Source: Bidens hawaiensis (Eukaryota; Streptophyta; Magnoliopsida; Asterales; Asteraceae). Taken from it: a DNA stretch of 64,000 bases. The translations under genes were made by a program, and so were the position numbers. Under the pieces are notes generated by a model. The model ran no database searches. It had not been told where the DNA came from and saw only the letters and a program-made list of their open reading frames with translations. Location: contig JAIQDT010003762.1 of assembly GCA_021521415.1 (NCBI GenBank), positions 220,181 to 284,180 of the forward strand, written 5' to 3'. Below are positions 32,701-43,900 of this stretch, one piece after another (the stretch's first letter is position 1; every line of letters starts with the position of its first letter).

Positions 32701-33008
32701 TGTAAATTTGTTTTGTTGAAATTGATTATGTAATAAATGTTTATGAAATAAAAAAAACGAAATTTTACAGTTTCCAAAAAACAAAGAATTAGAAAAATCT
32801 AAATTACATGACTCCAAATTTTTTTAGGTATAACTAATCATTGTTTCAATGCTTAAAAGTTTTTTTTAGAATGACTACATTTATAATTTTAAATTAAAGA
32901 TACAAAATTAACATCACATTAATTGAAAATTTAAATTAAATAGCATAATTAAAAATTTATATACATGAAGTGAAAAGTCTTGCATAATTCAAACTGAATT
33001 CATGAGTC
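32701..33008. other. AT-rich sequence up to the 28.5 kb duplication junction
   Basis: No feature recognised. It ends at 33008, after which the sequence becomes identical to that following 4474. Confidence 0.6.
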
Positions 33009-33721
33009 CTAGCTTTTTCAATCATAATCAACCAATCAAACCGATGTTATCGTATGGGAGCCAACCCGTGTATCTCCCAGGCAGTCAACAATGTCCAATC
33101 GAAATCTCTGACAATACGGAGGACAACGTTCCCCAGTATTACCCCTCCGACATTCCAACATACCATCCTTCCGAGGAACAGGAGGTGCAGAGTAAAATCA
33201 AGCAGGAAACTGAATCGGAATCATCAAGCTGGATGAATTGTCCTTCTGATCAAAGGAGGTGGCAATTTGGATCACCACCATTGAACTATCAATACGAGAC
33301 CCCACCATCATCTGTAGAACCCAGTCACAAACTAATCAAGAATCCTTATGAATCGGATGAGGATCCCGAAAAGGAAGAAGAGAATGAGAATCCTTACTTC
33401 CCTTCATACTTAGGATCAAGACCTTCTATTACACAACAAGCAAAAGAAATTCGAGAGGAGGCAAATCTTATCGAGGAATTTTATACCAACAATATTCCCG
33501 ATGAAGAAATGCATGCATACGTTGCTAATCCGCATCTTTATCCCAAGGAAAATGTTTATCTCTTCCCAGCCGCATCCTCACCAACGGGATATCCGAACCC
33601 GCCTAATGCAGTGATTGACGAGCTGAGGAATGAGAGAGTGGATAAAAAGAAAATTGGGAGAAAGATAGCTAAGAAATGTAACAAGATGAAAAATCTTGTT
33701 ACAAAATGGATTAAGGATTAG
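33002..33721 (+). pseudogene. Truncated accessory ORF of the LTR element with a new start
   Basis: Copy of the ORF at 4369-5187 lacking the first 36 codons or so. ATG at 33002 lies in the unrelated flank and is by chance in frame, giving MSPSFF followed by the old frame, 239 codons. The element's LTR promoter and primer site are absent here, so expression is doubtful. Confidence 0.7.
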
Positions 33722-35714
33722 AACTCGTTGTTGTGTACTAGTTGTTGTAATCTTTTTCTTGTAAGATAAAATAATGTAATTTAAGGTGTGACTTTTCCTA
33801 AAATTTTGTTTTATTCATGTAACAGCATGTCTAAAGCAAATACTAATCCAGAAACTCAAGTAAACAATAAAGGAAAGACAATTGAGGAAATTTTACAAGA
33901 AAAAGCCACCGAGGAAAATATTCAAGCGATACCAAAGGATTACGTACTTGGTATTCGCGATTTGATTAAAGAGGCCGTAAACCCAATTTACGAAATATTG
34001 AAAAATGATCCTAGCCGTACTACCTCTCAATCTAATAAAAGAGCAAGTAGAAGTGAAACGGTTAATTCGAAAAGAGAATCAAAGAAAGAATCCAAGAAAG
34101 AACCGGAAAAGAAAGAAAGTAAGAAAGAAAAGGAACCGAAAAAGAAAGAAACGAGTGATGAAAGCTCGACTGCTGAAAACAACCTAAATGAGAAAACAAA
34201 GAAACTCAAGATTCATGAAGGTTGTGATTTCAAAGTATTTAAAGTCTATAACCCCAAAGAATTTCATGGGGATAAAGGTGTGATTAATACCCTCCGATGG
34301 TTGGAAGAGATGGAATCGATAGTGCTAATAAGCAAGGCACTGAAAGAGAGAAAGTTCAGTATACCTCCCAGATGTTCAAAGGAGAGGCGTTGGAATGGTG
34401 GAATACCCTAATTGGGGTCAAGGGTAGAGACAACCTATACAATCTAGACTGGGAAACATTCAAGGCTATGGTATTGAAGAAATTCTGTCCGATCAATGAA
34501 ATGGATCAGATCAGACTAAGCTTTGGAACCACAAGGTTGTGGGAACTAATCTCAAGGAATACAACACCAAGTTCCTTCAATACTGTAGAATCGTGCCTCA
34601 TCTGGTTACTCCCGAAATCAACAAAGTAACACGCTATATCTACGGATTACCAATAGAAATCTGTGATTTAGTACGTTCACAGAAAAGTAATTCGCATAAA
34701 TCCCAATCAACCCAGGGACCCGTTTACTTACCTGGAGAAACTTACCAACGTGATAGAACCTATTAGGCCAAAGCATGCTATATCAAACGTCACATAAAAC
34801 CAAGTGTTTTCAATCACAATCAAAGATAAACGATTTCAAGGTTAAGCTTTCAATCATAGCTTAACATCATTCAAATCATTCATACAAACCTATTCGTGTA
34901 TAGGTTAAGTATCATTCACAATCAATCAATCAGTCAGTCAGGGTTATCAACACCGACGGTACAGGTGAATACGTTCAAACCTTTTATAACGTGAATACGT
35001 TAACCTTTTCAATCAGTCAAAACATGTTTATACTCAATAAGACGAACGGGTGTTTGTCTTAACGAGTCAATCAATGTCTACATGAGATAATGAAATCTCT
35101 AAAACGTTATAATACAAAGTAGAGAATAAAATCAACTCAAACCGAATACGCATGTGTCTGGATCCAAACATAACTGTTAAAGCTCAATCAATCAATCAAA
35201 GGCAATGAAGCCGCGAGCTTAAACGGTCATGACCAGTTCTCAGTTCAGGGCCGTTGGCTCGGGGAATACCGTTGTGTGTGTAGGGCAGTGGTACATGTAC
35301 CGGAAGTAGAAATACTTCCGCTGAGATTGTCAAGAAAACTACATTTGTATTGTAATCGTCATTCAAAATGTTTTATTGAGTCATACGTGTTCACCAGCAT
35401 ATAGCTGACGTATTTTTTTTCCAACCAATTGCAGGTAATTAAGTTTAAGTAGCATTAGCAAGGATTGGAGTCTATATGAAGATAGAAGCGCGTACAAGAT
35501 GGCTCCGTTTTTGATATATAATCCTTGTAATATGAAAACATATCTTTTGTAAACCAATACTCGGGTATTTAATTCCCGAGTAAATTTTCAATGTAAATTA
35601 ATATTATATTCAACCTAAAGTCTTCCGATAAAGTTAACGCATAAACTCTGATATATTTACAAAACAGGTACCAACTTGTGGTCACACGCCTAGGCCCTAA
35701 GTCGGGGTGTGACA
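33009..35714 (+). mobile_element. 5'-truncated copy of the Ty3/Gypsy element, second segment
   Basis: Corresponds to 4475-7181, without 5' LTR and primer binding site. Ends TGTGACA at 35714, followed by CTTTATGAATG, as in the first copy. Confidence 0.9.
33827..34680 (+). pseudogene. Frameshifted gag, second copy
   Basis: Same as 5293-6148, with the shared frameshift near 34335. It has one further private deletion near 34510 (CAGATCAGAC against CAGATTCAGAC), which breaks the second half of the gag domain as well. Confidence 0.85.
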
Positions 35715-36340
35715 CTTTATGAATGAACCCATACACAAAGTGGATCAATGCTTTGGTGGGAAACATGCCGTTATTCTATAGTAAGGATCTAGGTTCGATT
35801 CCTTGTTACAGCGATGTGTAAGGAATCAAATTGCAAAATTAGTACACTTATAACTAAACTAACATAAAATTTGAATATTAACAAAATAAGTTTGTGTAAG
35901 GAGATACCGAAAGTAACCAAATTGCTATATTAGTACACTTATAATATAGTTAAAAACATTTTAACTTGAAAAAGTTATGATTACTTTAGTTGTAACACAG
36001 GACACCGCCTTCCTATCCTAAGTGATGTATATGTTTTTTGCATTTGTTATTGAAAGGAAGTTCTTTCAATATTTTTCGGTCGAAGATGTAATGCTAGTAG
36101 GTGTATTTAAAAGATGAAAATTTGTAGAGAACAAGTATAAAGTATTTTTTTTATTCGAAAAGACTATCGAATTTAAAATATGTTTTTAAGTTTCTAAGGA
36201 TGATGTTTGTTTTTGTTGTTGCATCATATTTTTATAATGTGATAAACGTTAACCGATCCCAACTGTCAAACCGATCCAAAGGAACTGTTGAACCGCTCGA
36301 ACAGTGAACCCACCGGAAAAAATTTCTGGATCCGCCACTG
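35715..36340. mobile_element. Right half of the hAT-like element, cassette 2
   Basis: Equivalent to 7182-7807, ending GGATCCGCCACTG before TACGAA. It carries the tRNA-like GGTTCGATTCC relic near 35793. Confidence 0.7.
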
Positions 36341-36773
36341 TACGAAGACTAATTTTATTATAAATGACATGTAGAATAAACCGAGATATAAATAACAAAG
36401 TAAAAACAATAAACCAAAACATACTTTTAATTTTAGTTTGGGTTTTGCAATTCAAAGGAGGGTAGCAGCGCAGCTTGCTGCCCGTTTGGCTTCTGTTTCG
36501 ATGTAACTACTATTTTACTTATTTATTTATAAAAATATATTTTAGTTATAACTTATGTATCAGCTTTCAAACTTTTGATTCAAGGAAACAAAAACAAACC
36601 AATTCATTATCATCATCCACTTGTGATTCTTCCCCTTTATATAAGCATCATCAGTCATCAAAAAACATATAATAAGCACATTTTACACATTGCACCACCT
36701 TGCAACACACAGTATACTCTAGATCCTGATCTTAGTTTCTTCATTTTTCGAAAACTATTTCCACTGACCAACG

Positions 36774-38855
36774 ATGAACGACGGTACAGATTCACAACTT
36801 TCGGCCATGGAAAAAGGCAACATTACATTGAGTATGTCAACAAATCATAAAGTCCATTTAGCTCAAAAGGTATATTGATAATTAGTATGAATGCAACTTA
36901 TGTCAAATTTATTTAAATGTGATTATACACAATTAAGACAATGATACAAATTATAACGTATTGGTTAATAATATTACATACTGACAATGTGGACAATTAC
37001 GCTTCTTATTTTCACTTTTAAAACAATGAGATTGCCTTTTGCCACAAAAATGAAAGTTAAGAGTGTCATGTCACATTGTCGATATAAGTTATTATGAGTC
37101 AGCAAACAATATGCCATAGGGTCAGAGTTTGTATTATTAAAATCCAATTTTTATATTTAACATTGTGGGTTTCATTGTGGTATACAGTTATTAGCAGAAC
37201 TCATTGGCACATATTGTATTATCTTTGCGGGTTGTGGATCGGTGGTAGTTAACGTCCTCTATGGCCGCACTGTAACTTTTCCGGGAGTCTGTGTTACCTG
37301 GGCCTTAATAGTTATGGCTATGATATACACTCTAGGCCATGTCTCCGGGGCGCACTTTAACCCTGCTGTTACCATTACCTTGGCTCTTTTGGGATTGTGT
37401 CCATTTAAAGAGGTACGTAAATGATGTTAAAAGTTTTGGACTAATCTTTTATATAGTTGATGAAGTTTTATATATTGTGTTGAATAAGTATACTTAAACA
37501 TGTTAACTTAAAAGCGGTTCAAAATCTGAATCTCGTCTTTATATGCAACGCAGGTGCCTTTTTATATAGTGTCACAAATGTTGGGATCAATCCTTGGAAG
37601 CATAACATTAACGTTAGTTGTGAATGTGACTTCGGATGCGTTCTTTGGAACCATACCGTCGGGTTCATTTGGACAAGCATTTGTTGTTGAGGCTGTCATT
37701 ACTTTTATCCTAATGTTTGTTATCTCGGGGGCTTCCATTGATGATCGAGCGGTATGTACTGTATGTTGTTAATTTAAGTCAGAGATATTATTATTATTAT
37801 TTGTTACAAATTTATTGTTTAATATTGCAGACAAGAAACCATGCAGGGATTATAGTTGGAATGACGATTATGTTAAATGTCTTCGTGGCAGGGTAATTCT
37901 TTGATTATTAATTTGTTTTTTAAGTTATTATAAACCAGGCATGTTGCAACGACGCAAATTCGATCGATATCGATTAAGTTTATCATGGTAATTACAAAAA
38001 AATCAAACGATAAATCAGTAAACTCCTAGAATACTAGTGGTGTCCCTATAGTTAGTAAAACCCGCGCGGTGTGGTTTCGAGTTGACTTGAATTCAGTTGT
38101 TATAAGGTAACGACATCGGACTAAACCACAAAATAGTTCGTCGACTCTAAAATACAAAACGTTAGCATACTACAAAGAAAAAAAACTCACATGTTAAGGC
38201 GGTTAATTGACGAGAATTATGTTGGTATCAATGATAAAAGCAATTAGTACGTAACATAAATTAGTAAGTCCCAAAAAAATAACATATTATTTATAAAAGA
38301 ATAACATACTTAGAAAACAAAAGGCATATGTTAAGACAAAAATAAATAAATAAAGTAGCATAATTAAAAACATATTTATTAAAACAAGAATTAAGTAAAA
38401 AGTTTGCTGAAAACAGTTTTTTTTTCATTTGTAGCACCTACGTCCCAGATTTAACTTACACAATTAAACTTTTTTTGGTCCTAGGTTTGATGACTTAGTG
38501 AGAGAGACAAATTATCTTAAATGTTTTAAGTATTTGAAGGTCATTAAGTCAAGTCTTATCGACTAAAACATATTTGTCTTTCAAGAAAAAATAAATTAAA
38601 AAATTATAATTAAACCTTTTGAGGTTATATATTAAATGGAAAATAACTATTTTCAGGCCGGTTACTGGAGCATCAATGAATCCAGCAAGAACTCTTGGAC
38701 CAGCCATTGTGTTGGGGAAGTACACCGGAATTTGGGTTTATATCTTTGGTCCAATCACTGGAGCGGTGGCTGGAGCATTTGTTTATAGGTTGTTGATGCC
38801 AACTGACAAATCTTTCCGTGATATTGTGAAAAGAAGTAGGTCATCATCATTCTGA
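36774..38855 (+). CDS. NIP subgroup I (NOD26-like) aquaporin, copy 2, intact
   Basis: Exons 36774-36869, 37188-37412, 37554-37751, 37831-37892 and 38657-38855, all GT-AG, giving 259 aa. Six membrane helices can be placed: about 33-53, 65-83, 110-130, 148-168, 174-193 and 216-238. The NPA boxes are at 90-92 ([10 protein letters not shown]) and 202-204 (GASMNPART). Aligned on nodulin 26, the aromatic/Arg filter is Trp70, Val190, Ala199, Arg205. W-V-A-R defines NIP subgroup I, channels for water, glycerol and some uncharged solutes or metalloids in plasma membrane, ER or symbiosome membrane. The C-terminus KRSRSSSF is Ser-rich and could be phosphorylated, as in nodulin 26. The N-terminus is short (32 residues before helix 1). 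The start is the first ATG after the TATA box; ATG codon 12 in GCCATGG context is an alternative. Confidence 0.92.
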
Positions 38856-39551
38856 AGATAAAATTGTTGAATATGAAATTGTTGCAGTTTATTATACCTT
38901 TTATTTATTTTTTTAGATGTTGCTCTTGTTATATTCAATTTTAAATTTGTTTCGAGTTCTTGATATGGCGTCGTTTTGTTATTTGTGGCTTTGATGCCTT
39001 AGATCGATGTTTGGCTTCTTACACGTAATTTGTATGGGTGTGGAACTGATACGAAACCTGCGGGTTTTGTTTTAGTCTAATTAATTTCGGACGGTTTCTC
39101 GTCGAGTTAGTGAACATGTTTAGCTAAATAGACCTGTTTAACATATTTGTGTATTCTTTTAATTCTTTAATATGTGTTTGTGCAATAGTTTAAATTATTT
39201 TGTTATTATTTGTATTAAACTTTATATGTTTAAGAAACCTAACATACTTCTAATTTTATTTTATGTATTTATATAATATTAGATTAGTTCTTAAAACACT
39301 AAAAACTACGGGGTGCAGATGATTGTATGGAAAATAAATATATAATTTTTCAAATATAAGATGGGGTGTGAAAGTCATTTTTTTAAAAAGACTCGGTTCA
39401 TAATTTAGTGAAACTGAAACATAAAAAAAAACATTGTAATTTATTAAAAGATGATATTAAAGATACACGCAAAGATGGTTTAAGTAACACATACACAATA
39501 ACATATGAAAACGATACAAGAAATTAATATGATAGCTTTTTTTAAACACTA
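38856..39551. other. Convergent NIP/UGT intergenic region, cassette 2
   Basis: Same content as 10319-11015, with a handful of substitutions. No feature recognised. Confidence 0.6.
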
Positions 39552-40979
39552 TTAGATCTTAACTTCGCAACAAGTGGTAAACTCCAACATTGATCTATAC
39601 GAAGATCCATTAACCATTAACGCTTGATTACCACTTTCCCTTAATGATCTCACTTTCTTCCTCATTGTAGTTCCTTCTTCACCCTTCATCAAACTCTTCA
39701 CCATCTTCTCTATCTCCTCTCTTCCTATGTCTTTTTCCGCCGGCAACACCTCAGGCCGGACCGCCACCTCCAGCTTTTCCACCAAAAGGGTGGCGTTTAG
39801 TCTCTGCTCTGCGTACAATGGCCATGCAATCATCGGCACCCCACCTCTAATGCTTTCGTATATCGAGTTTAATCCACAGTGTGTCAAAAACCCACCAACA
39901 GATTTATGGTTTAATATTGTCACCTGTGGTCCCCATAATGGGATGACTAAACCCTGGTTTTGGGTCCGGTCCAAAAAACCTTCTGGAAGAAACTCTAGAC
40001 ATCCATCTGGACCGGATCCAGAGTTAAAGAATGTACCGTCCTTGACACTGCCAGTTGGTGGACGTATTATCCACACAAATCTTTCTCCGCTCAACTCCAA
40101 ACCCCAAGCCAGCTCGGTTATCTGGTCAGCAGAGAGTGTCCCTCCACTCCCAAATGATACAAAAAGCACGGATTCCAACGGTTGCATGTCAAGCCACTCG
40201 ATTACTTTATTTCCCTCTGAACCTGGCGGGTCTACCTCTCTACTCAAAGGTCCAATATCATAAACCGGAACCTTCACAACAGATCGCAAAATAGCGTTGT
40301 TCCTTAACGCATCAAGTGATGTCTCATCCAAATCTTCCCATGTATTTATCAAAATCCCATCGGATAAAGTCATAAAATCGACCCCCATCCGAACATACTC
40401 ATGGTACTGTCGGGTGTTCCTGTCTAGCATCGGGTCAGGCACGTCTTTACACCGAATCGGTACACACCCGGGAATCCTAAGCGGTTCGGTGTGGTCAACG
40501 TATTGACCTTTGACCTCTTTATCAAGAACTTGTAAATAAATAGTTAAAGCAGTAAAAAGTGTATTGCATGGGACATATACATACTTTTGCATGTGAAACT
40601 CATCGGCTATAGGAAGTGATTCACTAGAGAATAAGTCAACGATGAGGACGTGTGGGACCGGGCTCATGGCGGAGAGGGTTGACCGAATATTATTTCGGGC
40701 TGCCCTCATCATGATTGCTAATTGGGTGACGATGTTGTAATTTGGGTGGAGTGAGTTGGAGATGTCTGGTAATGGGATTTTGATTAAGTTTATGTGGGAG
40801 GAGTCGGTGTAGGAGTCGAAGAGTTGTGATTCGACGGGTGATGTTTGGGTGGTGACTGCGAGGATGGTGACGTGGAGGTGATGATGGGTGGCGAGACGAT
40901 TGGCAAGTAATAGTACGGGTACTAAGTGGCCCATGCCGGGGCTTGAGATTATTACTACGTGAAGCTTTTTTGGATCCAT
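39552..40979 (-). CDS. UGT72-like UDP-glycosyltransferase, copy 2
   Basis: 475 aa, intact and intronless. Differs from copy 1 only by Thr203Met and Ile345Val; Ile345 lies a few residues before the PSPG box. His18, Asp115, Trp349, Leu370 (PSPG position 22) and Gln392 are unchanged. Same convergent arrangement with NIP. TATA box at 41052-41060. Confidence 0.95.
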   Translation of the reverse strand: MDPKKLHVVIISSPGMGHLVPVLLLANRLATHHHLHVTILAVTTQTSPVESQLFDSYTDSSHINLIKIPLPDISNSLHPNYNIVTQLAIMMRAARNNIRSTLSAMSPVPHVLIVDLFSSESLPIADEFHMQKYVYVPCNTLFTALTIYLQVLDKEVKGQYVDHTEPLRIPGCVPIRCKDVPDPMLDRNTRQYHEYVRMGVDFMTLSDGILINTWEDLDETSLDALRNNAILRSVVKVPVYDIGPLSREVDPPGSEGNKVIEWLDMQPLESVLFVSFGSGGTLSADQITELAWGLELSGERFVWIIRPPTGSVKDGTFFNSGSGPDGCLEFLPEGFLDRTQNQGLVIPLWGPQVTILNHKSVGGFLTHCGLNSIYESIRGGVPMIAWPLYAEQRLNATLLVEKLEVAVRPEVLPAEKDIGREEIEKMVKSLMKGEEGTTMRKKVRSLRESGNQALMVNGSSYRSMLEFTTCCEVKI

Positions 40980-43900
40980 GTTAGTAGCAAAGGGTTTGTA
41001 ATATTAGATTAACTAAGAAGTGATGATTGATTGTTCATGAATTAATACCTCTATATATAAGCTCTCGTGATTTTGAAAATGGGAATATATTAATTTCTAA
41101 TTGGTGGTCTAAAAAGTAGATCATTTGCACCTATTCTTCGAAGCTAATAATTTCATAAATAAGGTAAAATTTTACTCCCTCCATCATGATCAAAGTGTTT
41201 TAGTTGAAAAACACAATGTTTAAGGTATGTTAAATTATTGTATTCTTTGCTTACAAAATGACAATAATGCCTTTGAAAATCGGGTCAATCAATATTGTTT
41301 ATTCATGTTAGTTGTGTGTGTTTAATGGTAAACTTTAAAATTAGCTAATAAATTTTCAAAATAAACATTTGTAGTATAACAAATAGTTCAATTGTTAATC
41401 TTAACTAGTATTAAATATTAATTATTTAATAACTTTTAGAAAGATATTTAAGAATTAAAAAGAGTATTTCGGGTATCGTAATTATCCGAAATCTACGAAA
41501 ATTATCCAAGATATCTGTAATTTATTTGAAATATCCTACATTATCCGAAATATCAAAAATTTATCCGAATATTCCACAAATTATCCAAAATATTCAAAAG
41601 TTTATCAGAAATATCCAAAAACTATTTGAATTTTGGAATAAGTATTCATTATATAATAATATTAAAAATTTTTTTTGAATATCTCGGATATCTCGAATGT
41701 TCGAAAATTTTCAAAATCACCTATGAATCCGAAAATTCAAATACGGATTCTTAAATCTTTTAAACACTTCTAAGTGAACACTTTAACGTGGATAAGTTAA
41801 TTAATTGGCTCATACTTCTAAGTGGATAAGTTAGTATGGTTAGTGTGGGCTAGGGATGTATGGTCAACGTCTCACAATATTTTTCAAATAGTATCCGGAA
41901 TATTTGAAAGTTTTAACAAATATTCATTATTTAATAATATTTTGGAAAATAAAACATTTTAGATATTTTGAGTGTTTTAAAATTTCAAAATTACTATCCA
42001 ATCTGAATCCGAAAATTTAGATATATGAGATTCGGATAACTCGAATACGGGTTTAGAATTTTTTTTTAAACATCCCTAAATCAAAACCTTAATGCGGATA
42101 AGTTAACAGGCCCATAGTTGTCGTCTTTGCATGGTAGCATATATTACTAGCCATCCTATGCATTAGGGATGTATCATCAACGTCTCACAAAAAAGTAAAT
42201 CTCTCTAGAAATACAAATGTTCTCATTTTCAATAATTCAAAGAATAGTAGATCAAAAATATCTCTAAAAAGTACGAAAGTTTTCATTTTCAATAATTCGA
42301 AGAATAACATCTCAAAACAAAGTACACGACACGAATGTCAATTATATTGTGGAAATTTAGTTACACTAAAGGGACCAATATATATGTATGTACAAATATG
42401 TTCATTTTCATATAATTCAAAGAATAGTAGTTAAAAAATATCTCTAAAAAATTACAAAAAGTTTTTCATTTTCTATAATACGAAGAATAGTGTCTCAAAA
42501 CAAAGTACAACGACTCGAATGTCAACTATATTGTGGAAATTGAGTTACATTAAAGGGAACACCCCTAATTTACACACTTCCACATACTTCTCTTTCAAAG
42601 AAATTTGGACATTTGGTTGATAAAGAGTCTTTTGTTATCTTGTATCTATCATCTTCTTACTTACTCTCAAATGTTTTAATCCAATAATTTTCTAATAATT
42701 CAGTTTTCTTCCAATTTTTTTATTATAAGTTTAATAAGCATCTAACGGGTAAAAAAGATTTTAAAAAATTTATTAAAGTATTTTATTATAAGTTTAATTA
42801 GCACCTTTTGTTGGAAGCTAGTTCAAAGTTGATCTCTACCCAAAGAATTCTACTTTTTTTCATAATAAAGTTGGATCAAAAGTGAGTGTATGCAATAACA
42901 ACGAACAATTGCTTAATAACTTTAATTTCTGATTAGGGTTCTTCAGCCTTTGTTTGATTACAGACTTTGGCGAATATACTCGTTTATTTTTTACATATTG
43001 ACAGATTGATCCTTATAAAATTTACAAATACAAAACTGACTGAAACTTGACTTTCTAACATTTAGAACAGAATTATAAAGTAAACTTACTGACAATTTAT
43101 TAAACCAACATGTCATGCCACTTTAAACATGGTTAAAATAATAACTATTAAGGCCAACAGTCACCCCTTATCTTTTACTTAAGTTTGAATCCTCTTTTGG
43201 TGCACTTATTCCATACTTGCTACTTTTCACGGCTCTTTGAATTGATTTGCTTCACACCCTTCGATATATCCTACCTCCTTGCATACCATCTATTTCTGAA
43301 AAATACTTTTGAAAATACGTTAACACAAAGCTGATGAATGACGTCATTGGCTCAAGAGAATTTTATAATACAAAGCACATTAAGATTTAAGACACATAAA
43401 ATCTGGTAGTTCCAGCATCTCAACGGAAGCACACACCATATGTGGTAACAACTTACAACCTGCAATCATTTATACACACTAAGCCATCTCATCAGCAGTA
43501 CGGTCACACCATGATGGGTTTACGGTGAGTACGGCTACAATATGCCTAGTGTAACACATTTACAACTGGATACATTTATAAGTCTACTCATAGCCCATGC
43601 TTTGTTAAAACTTAAAAGCACTACCTTATATATCAAAAATGATTTTAAAAGGATCAGTATATTCAATTCCTTTATAAATCTTTTTAGACTCTTAAAATGT
43701 GAATAGACATTCACGGATTTAAAAGAGTAAGTGTAGACTCATTGGAAAAGTTGAACATATTCACCTTGTTAATTTCTTGAATTGTCAGTCATTCCCGATA
43801 CTATTTATGTTCTTGAGCCAATAGTTGCATAATAGGTTCGCATCAAATACCTAAATCATCGTATGACATGGTTTTCTACCTTTACGGGGCCTAGTTTATA

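Larger units (their letters stand above)
4475..33008 (+). repeat. 28,534 bp segmental duplication, first copy
   Basis: The sequence from CTAGCTTTTTC at 4475 recurs from 33009, and the upstream flanks differ. The first copy holds the gag remnant, hAT-like right end, NIP pseudogene, UGT copy 1, the full spacer with the 5.9 kb block, and the plus-strand UGT. The second copy (33009 onward) is interrupted at 47956 by the smaller tandem amplification. Confidence 0.85.
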
